Under the pieces are notes generated by a model. The model was given only the letters and a program-made list of their open reading frames with translations, was not told the DNA's origin and made no database searches. Of a stretch of 6,546 nucleotides of DNA, positions 1 to 6,010 are shown in pieces. Position 1 is the first letter of the stretch. Every line of letters begins with the position of its first letter. The translations under genes were made by a program, and so were the position numbers. Where the stretch lies: positions 1-6,546 of the forward strand of contig PWGE01000157.1 of assembly GCA_003554345.1 (NCBI GenBank), in the 5' to 3' direction. The stretch is from Candidatus Sumerlaeota bacterium. GTDB lineage: Bacteria > Sumerlaeota > T1SED10-198M.

Positions 1-574
1 AATGAAGAGCCACCCGGTCCTGCAGGTTGGGCATCTGCTTCAGGATATCCAGGAACTCATCCTGGGCAAAGATAATTATCTGCAACAACTTGTGTTCGTT
101 GGTCTCAAAGTTGAGCAGTTCCCGCAAGAACTCCAGGCAGTCCTCAGAAAGTTTCTGCCCTTCGTCGATTATCAGGGTGACTATGCGGCCTTCTTCCTCT
201 CCGAGGCGCAGGATAAATTCCTGGATCTGTTCCTTGTGCTGGCACTGGCTGGAGCAGCCAAGGGATGCCTCCCGGCCGTTGAGCTCCTGGTTCAGGCGGG
301 CTGCAAAATCCGAGGAGTTTTCAAAGCAGGGATCCAGGACCAGGTGGGTGCAGAACAGATCATCCCCGGACAGATACCTGTAAAGATATCTGCATACCGT
401 GGTCTTGCCGGTGCCCACTTCGCCGCTGACAACGCAGAGCCCACGGCGCAGCCGGACAGCTACTTCCAGCTTCTGCAGGCAATGGGCGTGCTGATTGGCC
501 GGATAGAACATGTCCGGGTCCGGGGTGTTGGCGAATGGCTCTCTGGCAAGCTGCAGGAGTTTATAGTAGTCCAT
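1..574 (-). CDS. mshM: ExeA/MshM-like AAA+ ATPase of pilus biogenesis (3' end beyond the window)
   Basis: This gene starts with ATG at 574-572 and reads open for 191 codons to the left edge, so its C-terminal part is missing. The start MDYYKLLQLAREPFANTPDP is typical of the GspA/ExeA/MshM family. A Walker A motif GEVGTGKTT lies at residues 51-59 and a Walker B segment VTLIIDEGQ at about 132-140; a sensor-1-like strand LQIIIFAQDE follows near 164-173. Family members are cytoplasmic or membrane-anchored ATPases that help secretins assemble or cross peptidoglycan; longer members carry a C-terminal membrane helix and peptidoglycan-binding domain, which cannot be judged here. It follows the secretin gene, as mshM follows mshL in Vibrio, but after a 255-nt gap filled with palindromes. 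The Shine-Dalgarno is weak (AAGG about 9 nt upstream). The IIDEGQ in place of the usual IIDEAQ is a small variation. The family assignment is strong; the Msh name rests on gene order. Confidence 0.9.
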   Translation of the reverse strand, partial: MDYYKLLQLAREPFANTPDPDMFYPANQHAHCLQKLEVAVRLRRGLCVVSGEVGTGKTTVCRYLYRYLSGDDLFCTHLVLDPCFENSSDFAARLNQELNGREASLGCSSQCQHKEQIQEFILRLGEEEGRIVTLIIDEGQKLSEDCLEFLRELLNFETNEHKLLQIIIFAQDEFLDILKQMPNLQDRVALH

Positions 575-610
575 ATCTAAGGCCTTAAGAGTATTACATG
601 ATCTTTTTTT

Positions 611-664
611 GATCGTTCCTACGCTCTTTATCTTCTTGATCGTTCCCACGCTCTTTATCTTCTT
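611..664. repeat. Two tandem 27-bp direct repeats
   Basis: The units 611-637 and 638-664 are adjacent and identical except at their tenth base (T in the first, C in the second). Each begins GATCGTTCC and ends TTTATCTTCTT. The unit contains one arm of the neighbouring REP-like palindrome plus an AT-rich tail, so the array probably grew from the same element family. Only two full units are present and there is no spacer between them. Confidence 0.85.
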
Positions 665-683
665 GGACGCGGAGCGTCCGGAG

Positions 684-712
684 ATTGTTCCCACGCAGAG
701 CGTGGGAACAAT
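684..712. repeat. Perfect 13-bp inverted repeat (REP-like hairpin)
   Basis: The arm ATTGTTCCCACGC (684-696) is followed by the loop AGA (697-699) and the exact reverse complement GCGTGGGAACAAT (700-712). It would fold into a stable hairpin in RNA or single-stranded DNA on either strand. Related half-copies flank it on both sides. Confidence 0.9.
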
Positions 713-829
713 AAGAAGAAAGAATATATTTCCGCCCTGGCGGGACAGAGCGTGGGAACAATAAAAGGCTCTTTTACAAGCTGTAATACCTTGAGTTAGT
801 CCACTTTTCTATTACCTGCGCCAGGCTTG

Positions 830-2386
830 TCAGCGTCTCTGGGGTTCCAGAATGGTGGGGGTGATGAAAATGAGAAACTCCTCCATCTCCTGTTCCTGTT
901 CCCGACTTTTAAACAACCAGCCCAGGCCCGGGAGGTCCCTCAGGCCCATGATTCCTCGCTCGGTGTCCGAAAGGGTCTCCTTGGAAAGCCCGGAGATGAC
1001 AATGGTTTCTCCATCGCGGACCACGAGGTTGGTTTCAGTGTGTTTGGTCCGTATCACCGGCTGGCCACGGACATCGCGGGTAAAATCCACCTCGTCCTTG
1101 TTTACCCGGATGTCCATTTTCAGGTGATTGCCCTCCATGACGCTTGGAACCACCTCCAGCCGCAGAACTGCATCCTCGAATTCCACGGTGCGGCTTCCAT
1201 CTTCATCAACGGTTTCATAAGGTACTCTCTGGCCGTGCTCGGTAAAGGCCATCTGGTTGTCCATGGTGGTGATGGAGGGGCTGGTCAGGATGTTTACTTC
1301 TCCATCCCTTTCCAGTGCCTGCAGGTGGGCGTAAAGTACGCTCCCCGGCAGACGGGCGGAGATTACAGAAAGATCCATGTCACCGGTATAGCCTGCTTCA
1401 TCTCTTAAAAGATCTCCAAACCCCACCTCGTCCTCGAAAGATAATGGAGTAACGTATCTGCCGCTCCAGCGTACCCCGAGTTCCCGCGCGGTTCGCTGGG
1501 TGGCTTCGACTATGTTGGCTTCCATGAGGATCTGGGGCCTGGGACGGTCCAGGTGGTTGATAGCCTTGTGCACCCTTTCCATGTCATTCCTGGTGGCCTG
1601 AATCATGAGGGAGTTGGTCTCTTCGTCCACGACTATACTCCCGTGGGGTTCCCCGTCGCCATCCCGGCTAAGAAAACGGATGAGATTGTCCTGAAGTTTT
1701 TCCGGGTCTGCATAGTTGAGCTTGACTATCCGGTGCATCAAGGGGGCGGTGAGTTCGGCAGCCAGTTTTCTGCGGCCGATATCCTCCTTCAGGCCGGCCC
1801 GGTCCAGTTTATGCTGCAGGTCCTGCATGCTTTTGATGCGCAGTATTTCCCCTTCCCAGACGTAGCTGAGGCCCTGGGAGGCGATTATGCTTTTAAAGGC
1901 CTGGTCCCAGGGGACATCTCTGATATTGAGGTTGGCCGTACCTTCAACTGTTTCGCTGACAATGATATTCTGATCGGCTATTCTGGACAGGGCCCTAAGT
2001 ATTGTGGCCACCGGAGCCTGCTGCATGTTCAGGGTGACCCTGTCCCGGGGCAGTTCATGGGCAGGCTCGGGTTCAATGTCTTCAAGGTCAATGTGTGATG
2101 GCTCAATATCCAGAGATTCTCTTTCTTCAACCTCGTGGGTGTGTCCCCGGGACTCTTCTGCCAGATCCCACCACTGGGTCATGAAAGGCTCTTCCTGATC
2201 CCTTGTGCCGGTACAGCCTGCAATGGCTGCTGCCAGGATGAACAGGATCAGCAGGGTGCAGACAGAGTACGTTCGGGAAGATGCAGCTGTCAGAGCGAAA
2301 ACTTTTTTTTCATGTCTGGTTAAGATTATGTAAATGTGACGCATATAATATTTGTGAGTTGTAACTAAAATGTTTGTCTGATGCAA
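830..2386 (-). CDS. mshL: Type IV pilus secretin, lipoprotein, MshL/PilQ-like
   Basis: This protein should form the outer-membrane pore through which the pilus passes. In the 518-residue reading, a hydrophobic segment at about 43-57 ends in the lipobox IAGC with Cys58, so the mature protein is probably lipidated, as MshL is. A secretin/TonB short N-terminal (STN-like) domain covers about 113-186, an N1/NolW-like domain about 216-283, and the secretin barrel domain about 284-513. Hallmarks of the latter include VPSVMEGNHLKMDIRV, TETNLVVRDGETIVISGL, PGLGWLF and EEFLIFITPTIL. It has no AMIN domains and is shorter than PilQ, which fits MshL. The start is uncertain: the frame opens at TTG 2386-2384 (TAGGA 6 nt upstream) with another in-frame ATG at 2344-2342, but both give an unusually long pre-signal region. 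An ATG at 2313-2311 would be ideal if its A8 tract had nine As (see findings). It lies between the MshK-like and MshM-like genes, consistent with MSHA order. Confidence 0.93.
   Translation of the reverse strand: MHQTNILVTTHKYYMRHIYIILTRHEKKVFALTAASSRTYSVCTLLILFILAAAIAGCTGTRDQEEPFMTQWWDLAEESRGHTHEVEERESLDIEPSHIDLEDIEPEPAHELPRDRVTLNMQQAPVATILRALSRIADQNIIVSETVEGTANLNIRDVPWDQAFKSIIASQGLSYVWEGEILRIKSMQDLQHKLDRAGLKEDIGRRKLAAELTAPLMHRIVKLNYADPEKLQDNLIRFLSRDGDGEPHGSIVVDEETNSLMIQATRNDMERVHKAINHLDRPRPQILMEANIVEATQRTARELGVRWSGRYVTPLSFEDEVGFGDLLRDEAGYTGDMDLSVISARLPGSVLYAHLQALERDGEVNILTSPSITTMDNQMAFTEHGQRVPYETVDEDGSRTVEFEDAVLRLEVVPSVMEGNHLKMDIRVNKDEVDFTRDVRGQPVIRTKHTETNLVVRDGETIVISGLSKETLSDTERGIMGLRDLPGLGWLFKSREQEQEMEEFLIFITPTILEPQRR
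2303..2313 (-). other. ATG followed by an eight-A tract at the secretin start: possible slippage site
   Basis: On the minus strand an ATG (2313-2311) is followed directly by eight As (2310-2303) and GTTTTCGCT. In its own frame it reads MKKKFSL and stops. With one more A it would read MKKKVFALTAASSRTY and continue straight into the secretin's hydrophobic segment and lipobox, giving a 33-residue lipoprotein signal with a charged n-region. The match of ATG, lysines and frame suggests that this is or was the natural start. No strong Shine-Dalgarno is visible before it. Confidence 0.5.
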
Positions 2387-2453
2387 ACGCAGTCCTATCT
2401 GTCTGCAGAATGCAAAGCGGTATTATATCCACCTGCTCCTGGCGGCCAGAGGA

Positions 2454-2942
2454 TCAGTCTCCCTCATAGGGCACCGGCACCTGTTGCCCGGTTTCCAGGG
2501 ATTCCAGCAGAACCTTTTCCGAGGTGATTTCCACTACTCTGGCCGGCTCATCTTTGAGTTCTTCTCCCCTGCTGTACTCGCGGGCATTGATGATGGCTAT
2601 CTTTTGATCACCCATCTGTACATATCCGCTGTACCGCAAAGGGCCGAAGTCAGTTTCTTCCTGGACTGTTTCTTCTTCCAGGAGCTCTGCATCGGGAAAT
2701 TCGTGAAAGATCTCCCCGGGCCAGTCCCGGGCGGCCGCCTGCAGTATTCTCTTTTGGGCCTCGGTTATGTCTGCTTCCTGCAGGTCCTGGCTCATGCTCT
2801 GGCTGAACTGCTGCGCTTCCTGGACCTCCTGTTCCGGATCTTTTTCTTCAACAGGGTCCGCAGGTGAATAAAACAGCTCAAAGGCACCGTATGCCAGGGC
2901 CAGGACCATCATTGTAACCAGTATTTTTTCTCTGATGCCCAT
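2454..2942 (-). CDS. mshK: PilP/GspC-like inner-membrane pilus protein (MshK-like)
   Basis: The 162-residue product begins with a single membrane helix at about residues 8-25, preceded by MGIREK, so most of the chain should lie in the periplasm. A charged, Glu/Gln-rich linker, probably helical, follows at about 30-100. The C-terminal part, from about LRYSGYVQMGDQKIAIINAR to the end, resembles the small beta-domain shared by PilP and GspC (the homology region that contacts secretin N-domains): a G-Y-V strand, AIIN turn, EY-GE and a final short strand pair. The expected role is to link the inner-membrane PilM/N/O platform to the secretin encoded just downstream. It lies 57 nt after the PilO-like gene and 67 nt before the secretin gene. 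No clear Shine-Dalgarno precedes ATG 2942-2940. It is not a close textbook match, so the MshK label depends on position and architecture. No lipobox is seen, unlike classic PilP. Confidence 0.75.
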   Translation of the reverse strand: MGIREKILVTMMVLALAYGAFELFYSPADPVEEKDPEQEVQEAQQFSQSMSQDLQEADITEAQKRILQAAARDWPGEIFHEFPDAELLEEETVQEETDFGPLRYSGYVQMGDQKIAIINAREYSRGEELKDEPARVVEITSEKVLLESLETGQQVPVPYEGD

Positions 2943-2999
2943 ATATTTTTTTAAGCTTACGCTTTGTATTTCCGGGCCGGTCTTTTACAAGCCGCATCC

Positions 3000-3533
3000 T
3001 TAAAGCCTGACCCAGAGGCTCAGTGAGTACCGGGGTAAGGATTCAGTGCCGTGGATTTCCAGGTCCTCAAGGCCTTCAAAGGCTTCAGTGCCTGCCAGCC
3101 GAAGCAGCAGTTCCCTGAAATTCTGCAGAGGACCCTGCATTTGACCGTTTACCAGCAAAAGTCCGGAGTCGTTGTCCAGGGACTGGGGAACCGGAGAAAA
3201 TGAGATATTGTCCAGGCCAGAGTCTGCAGCCATTGCTCCCAGCCTGTCAGCTATAACGTCAATACTTGGAGCATCTGCAATGTCCCTGTGGTGATCTTTT
3301 ACAGCGTCCGGGGGCTCCGGCTCTTCCCTGCGCTGCATTATCTCTGCATACAAAGGCTGAAAAACTTCCTGGCGCTTTATCTCCGCCTGGAGACGGGCCT
3401 TTTCCTGCTCCTGGGAGGTCAGATCTTCCCTGACAGGCATGACCCCCAGCACGATAAGCAGGCCCAGGACGGGAACGGTAAAGGCAATATAGCCCAGGGA
3501 TCTTTTTGCAGCCGCTGAGGCCAGCCATTTCAT
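3000..3533 (-). CDS. mshJ: PilO/MshJ-like inner-membrane pilus assembly protein
   Basis: The 177-residue product has the PilO plan: a short basic cytoplasmic tail, one membrane helix at about residues 14-33 (IAFTVPVLGLLIVLGVM), a periplasmic coiled coil at about 37-67 (LTSQEQEKARLQAEIKRQEV), and a C-terminal alpha/beta domain from about 90 to the end, with the pattern VIADRLGAMAADSGL, an N-G turn and PLQNFRELLLRL that is common in PilO/GspM-type ferredoxin-like folds. PilO pairs with PilN to form the inner-membrane alignment complex. The ATG at 3533-3531 lies 2 nt after the stop of the upstream gene, and its Shine-Dalgarno GGAGAGGA lies inside that gene's last codons, so the two are probably translationally coupled. 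This arrangement and the order MshI-J-K support the call. Sequence conservation in this family is low, so the assignment is by architecture and neighbours. Confidence 0.85.
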   Translation of the reverse strand: MKWLASAAAKRSLGYIAFTVPVLGLLIVLGVMPVREDLTSQEQEKARLQAEIKRQEVFQPLYAEIMQRREEPEPPDAVKDHHRDIADAPSIDVIADRLGAMAADSGLDNISFSPVPQSLDNDSGLLLVNGQMQGPLQNFRELLLRLAGTEAFEGLEDLEIHGTESLPRYSLSLWVRL

Positions 3534-3535
3534 TT

Positions 3536-5389
3536 CTAGATCCTCTCCGGATCAATATTTAGAACAAACCTGAATACTTCACCTTCCTCTTCCAGGGTGC
3601 CCCTGCTGCTTCTATGGATATGGGCACTTCTAAAGAGAGGGGAGTTTCTAAGGTCTACCAGGTAGCTGGTCATCCTGGTTTCAAAGTTGTCGCCCTCGCC
3701 GCGGATAAAGCCTTCAACTATGAGGTTCTGACGACGCTCATCTTCATCTGTCTGACTGTCCAGTTCCAGAATCATTTCCAGCAGCCTGAAATCATCCGGG
3801 GTTATGCGACCGATCTCTCCAATCAGGGCCACCGCCTGCAGCCTTTGGGCCCGGTTTATTACCGTATCCTTGAAGTCCTGGTGTTCTTCCACCAGATCCT
3901 GCAGCATATCCCGGGTCAGTCTGGGGCTGTATTCACTCAGCTGATCCTGCAGCGAGCGGGTTTCTTCCCTGGCCTGCTCCAGCTGATGACCCATCCATGC
4001 CCAGTAACCGGCTACCACGACAAAGGCCAGAGCGCAACCGGCGGCTACCAGATTTGTGTTGCGCATGGCGGCGGCTTCCCGCTCTTTGTCCATGGCGGTG
4101 TGCAGGAAGTTGACCGTGCCGGACCAGGGCATGGTCAGCCCCACAGTGGATACCAAAGACAGGCGCTCGTCCGGTTCCATTTCGGTAATGGTGTTTTCAA
4201 CCTGGACATTGGGTGAAGAGGGCACATCCAGTATTTGAGCCGGAATATCCAGGTTCTGGCTGAAAAAGTCCGCAATACCCTGCAGAAAGGCAATTTTCCC
4301 GCAGATGAAGAGTTCTTCTGGAGCGGGATGGTCCATTACCTTGACCAGTTGGTCAATGGTTCTCTCGAGCTGCCTGGAAAGCCTTTCCAGGGCCGGGTAA
4401 ATCAAGTCCAGGGCACTTGAGGGCGATTTGTCATCATCCTCTGAAGATTTGCGACCGTCATGCTGCAGCTGTTTAAGTATCTGCAGGGCCTTCTCCCTGC
4501 TGCCGCTGCTTTCCTCCAGAAGATTTGTTGAAGAGGAAACCTGCAGGTCTGAAAGATCATGGCCTTCCTGGTCCTGGCGGGAGTGCTCCATGTTGATGGA
4601 GTCCAGAAAACTGTCCTGGCCCATCCTTATAACCCGGCTGAACAGAACTGTTCCAGCACTGTAAAATTTTATACAGGAACTGTCTTCCCCAATATACAGT
4701 ATAGCGTAGGGTTTATCCAGGTAATCATCACGTGCATGCTGGAAAAGATTGTCCAGGGAGGCAGCAGGCAGGGTAATGCCGCGCAGCCTGTAGCCTGTGT
4801 CGGTGATGAGCTGCCTGTACTTCTGGATGTCTTCGGCCGGGGCCAGGCATATTTCGGCCTGAATCTTGCGGACTCCGCCTTCATCCACTTCTCTGCCCAG
4901 ACGGAAATTGAAAATATGCTGCTTGGGGTCAAAGTTTTTTTCTTTGCGGGCGGACCAGTACACCACGTTGGCCATGCCCTTTTTTACCCTGGGAACACGT
5001 ATGCTCCAGATCTCCCCTCTGGATGCGGGCAGGGCGAACCATACTTCTGCTGTTTTCCGGGGATCCAGGTCCTGCAGCTGGTTTTGCAGGAAATCTTTAA
5101 ACTCCGGGGTATCAACGGTCATGTCGGCGGGAATATCCACTGAGGAGGCATGAAGAAGCCTCCATCCGGAACGGGTCTGCTCGGAAAGGGCAAGGTGCAG
5201 GCTGTCTCTTAGAATCTCCAGTCCCATCACCTTTGTGGACCTGAAAGGCAGGACGCGGTTTCTCAAGCTTGTCCAGAGAGGTGATGCAGACCGTCTGGGA
5301 GCATGACCTTCTGTAACGGACTGAGAAGGACCCTTGCGGATGAGATTTAAGAGTTTTTCTGTGGAATCGATATCATTTCGGGTTGCCAT
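3536..5389 (-). CDS. mshI: MshI-like fusion of a PilM actin-like domain and a PilN domain
   Basis: This 617-residue protein joins two pilus parts that are usually separate. After a polar tail (1-50), residues about 51-425 have the PilM/FtsA-like layout: VMGLEILRDSLHLAL at 54-68, ALPASRGEIWSIRVP at 119-133, YAILYIGEDSSCIKFYSAG at 228-246 (phosphate-2-like), ELFICGKIAFLQGIADFF at 359-376, and a final LSLVSTVGLTMPW. A Ser/Asp/Glu-rich insert occupies about 270-326. A membrane helix at about 445-466, a coiled coil at about 467-490, and an alpha/beta domain from about 515 (RITPDDFRLLEMILEL, NLIVEGFIRGEGDNF) match PilN. PilM docks on the PilN cytoplasmic tail, so a fusion fixes that contact. The phosphate-1 segment is degenerate (GLEI rather than GLDIGS), so ATP binding is doubtful. 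Start ATG 5389-5387 has GGTGGAG upstream at the long spacing of 13 nt. It is the first gene after the riboswitch and is followed at 2 nt by the PilO-like gene. Confidence 0.85.
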   Translation of the reverse strand: MATRNDIDSTEKLLNLIRKGPSQSVTEGHAPRRSASPLWTSLRNRVLPFRSTKVMGLEILRDSLHLALSEQTRSGWRLLHASSVDIPADMTVDTPEFKDFLQNQLQDLDPRKTAEVWFALPASRGEIWSIRVPRVKKGMANVVYWSARKEKNFDPKQHIFNFRLGREVDEGGVRKIQAEICLAPAEDIQKYRQLITDTGYRLRGITLPAASLDNLFQHARDDYLDKPYAILYIGEDSSCIKFYSAGTVLFSRVIRMGQDSFLDSINMEHSRQDQEGHDLSDLQVSSSTNLLEESSGSREKALQILKQLQHDGRKSSEDDDKSPSSALDLIYPALERLSRQLERTIDQLVKVMDHPAPEELFICGKIAFLQGIADFFSQNLDIPAQILDVPSSPNVQVENTITEMEPDERLSLVSTVGLTMPWSGTVNFLHTAMDKEREAAAMRNTNLVAAGCALAFVVVAGYWAWMGHQLEQAREETRSLQDQLSEYSPRLTRDMLQDLVEEHQDFKDTVINRAQRLQAVALIGEIGRITPDDFRLLEMILELDSQTDEDERRQNLIVEGFIRGEGDNFETRMTSYLVDLRNSPLFRSAHIHRSSRGTLEEEGEVFRFVLNIDPERI

Positions 5390-5400
5390 TATGGAAATGA

Positions 5401-5410
5401 TTCTCCACCC
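5401..5410 (-). promoter_or_regulatory. Shine-Dalgarno of the pilus operon's first gene
   Basis: GGGTGGAGAA reads from 5410 to 5401 on the minus strand; its GGAG (5406-5403) lies 13 nt before ATG 5389, which is long. It directly follows ATGAAG (5415-5410), which can pair with CTTCAT (5462-5457). Access to this site may be what the upstream riboswitch controls (inference). Confidence 0.55.
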
Positions 5411-5490
5411 TTCATAATCATTTTACAGGTTTTAAAAGCCTCTTATGGACAACCAAATGAAGAACTTCAGAGCAGCTGTCAGAGGACTTC
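5411..5490 (-). promoter_or_regulatory. Presumed riboswitch expression platform (leader between aptamer and RBS)
   Basis: This leader follows the aptamer's closing stem. It has no strong GC-rich hairpin with a U run; the best terminator-like pairing is CCTCT (5485-5481) with AGAGG (5443-5439) followed by CTTTTAAAA, which is weak. ATGAAG occurs twice, at 5492-5487 (overlapping the aptamer's closing stem) and at 5415-5410 (touching the Shine-Dalgarno). Both are exact complements of the single CTTCAT at 5462-5457. The two pairings exclude each other, which would suit translational control. This is a hypothesis from the sequence only. Confidence 0.4.
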
Positions 5491-5583
5491 ATCCGGCAAC
5501 CCGGCTGCCCGCGTATGCTATGACTTTTAAATCCCGGGGGCCCGTGGCTTTCCGTCCCCGCCTTGCGGCGGGTTTGGCTGGAT
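5491..5583 (-). promoter_or_regulatory. Cyclic di-GMP-I (GEMM-I) riboswitch aptamer in the pilus operon leader
   Basis: Read on the minus strand, the conserved GEMM-I features appear in order. A closing stem forms from AUCC (5583-5580) with GGAU (5494-5491). CAGCCAAACC (5580-5571) is followed by the hairpin CGCC-GCAA-GGCG (5570-5559) with a GNRA tetraloop, extended by CC/GG. Then GGGACGGAAAGCC (5558-5546) matches the consensus GGGACGCAAAGCC, followed by ACGGG (5545-5541). A third stem pairs CGG (5544-5542) with CCG (5504-5502) and GCCC (5541-5538) with GGGC (5510-5507), and the motif ends with CCGGGTTGCCG (5504-5494). The G (5578) and C (5496) aligned with the ligand-contacting G20 and C92 of the Vibrio Vc2 aptamer are kept, as is the A47 equivalent (5551). 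It sits 101 nt before the first pilus gene on the same strand, so it should control the whole operon. Whether c-di-GMP turns expression on or off cannot be read directly. Confidence 0.93.
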
Positions 5584-5635
5584 ATGTATTTTTTGCAGTG
5601 CTGGTGAGTATGAATGGCTGAACATCAAATGGACA

Positions 5636-5662
5636 TTTATAAATGCTGCTCTGCCTGGACAA
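5636..5662 (-). promoter_or_regulatory. Possible promoter of the pilus operon
   Basis: On the minus strand TTGTCC (5662-5657) and TATAAA (5641-5636) resemble -35 and -10 boxes, with a short 15-nt spacer (16 nt if ATAAAT is taken as the -10). Transcription would begin near 5630, about 45 nt before the riboswitch, which is a sensible leader layout. A perfect TTGACA at 5717-5712 lies further upstream but has only TAAGCA at 17 nt. No good sigma-54 -24/-12 pair was found. Confidence 0.25.
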
Positions 5663-5945
5663 GAATAAAGTTCAACACCCCTTCAAGGTGCTTAACCTTC
5701 CGGAAAGTGCTTGTCAAACCTTAATATCCGGGAAGACGCTGATTTTACCCCGGTGTACTGGCAGAAGGTACACATGGCAGGCAGAGTGGAATGATTTACG
5801 CTGGTTTAAATCATTTTTGACAGCTCTAAATTGTTTATCAGAAAAAATAGGTGAGGAACTTCCCCAGGCCTATTACGGCATTTCCTGAATGGCTGCATCT
5901 ATTTACGTTTTTTGCGGCAGGTATGAGGGAGTGGAAGCGTTTTTG
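5642..5945. other. Intergenic stretch without a convincing gene
   Basis: This part of the gap between the pilus operon and the plus-strand coiled-coil gene holds no gene I can support. One open frame of 81 codons exists on the plus strand (5643-5888), but it has no Shine-Dalgarno, mixed codon use and no recognisable motif, so chance is the likelier explanation. No tRNA, tandem repeat or transposase remnant was seen. Confidence 0.5.
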
Positions 5946-5977
5946 TTGACAATGCATTTATGAAATGCTTGTATAGC
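5946..5977 (+). promoter_or_regulatory. Possible promoter with palindrome for the coiled-coil gene
   Basis: A perfect -35 TTGACA (5946-5951) is followed after 18 nt by TGTATA (5970-5975), a poor -10; TATAGC at 5972 is an alternative at a long spacing. The spacer contains the perfect inverted repeat GCATTT-ATG-AAATGC (5954-5968), which could be an operator that blocks RNA polymerase. It lies about 40 nt before the start codon of the gene at 6011. Confidence 0.35.
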
Positions 5978-6010
5978 AAAACATAAAGGCACCCAGAAAA
6001 GGAGAAATAG

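Larger units (their letters stand above)
575..829. repeat. Cluster of REP-like palindromes and tandem repeats between mshL-like and mshM-like genes
   Basis: No gene is seen in this 255-nt gap. It contains five copies of the core GTTCCCACGC or its complement: 615-624 (with one T for C), 642-651 and 687-696 in plus orientation, and 700-709 and 750-759 inverted. The third and fourth copies form a perfect 13-bp inverted repeat, 684-696 against 700-712, around an AGA loop. Further small hairpins are GGACGC-GGA-GCGTCC (665-679) and CCGCC-CT-GGCGG (732-743). The 18-nt string AGAGCGTGGGAACAATAA occurs identically at 697-714 and 747-764. This looks like a REP-type palindromic element cluster of the kind often dispersed by RAYT/IS200-like transposases; no transposase is present in the window. 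The hairpins lack a following T run, so they are not classic terminators, but they may stabilise mRNA ends or attenuate transcription into mshM. Confidence 0.8.

Noticed and set aside
2-580. Long open frame on the plus strand opposite the ATPase gene
   Set aside because: The minus-strand reading has Walker A and B motifs and an ExeA-like N-terminus; the plus-strand reading is a shadow with no family features.
684-712. Rho-independent terminator at the strong hairpin
   Set aside because: No T run follows the hairpin on either strand; it fits a REP-like element better.
611-764. Possible CRISPR array
   Set aside because: The 27-bp units are directly adjacent with no spacers, and the remaining copies are inverted and irregular; this fits REP-like palindromes, not a CRISPR.
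827-2098. Plus-strand open frames across the secretin gene
   Set aside because: They lie opposite a secretin with clear domain hallmarks and show no motifs of their own.
770-2996. Shared string CTTTTACAAG at about 771-780 and 2982-2991
   Set aside because: Ten to eleven bases shared between two gaps of the same operon is too short to claim a repeat family.
3614-5143. Several plus-strand open frames of 60-200 codons within the fusion gene
   Set aside because: They are antisense to a continuous 617-codon reading frame with recognisable PilM and PilN parts; their presence reflects codon bias.
5643-5888. An 81-codon plus-strand open frame in the intergenic region
   Set aside because: There is no ribosome binding site, no conserved motif and no supporting context; chance is likely at this length.
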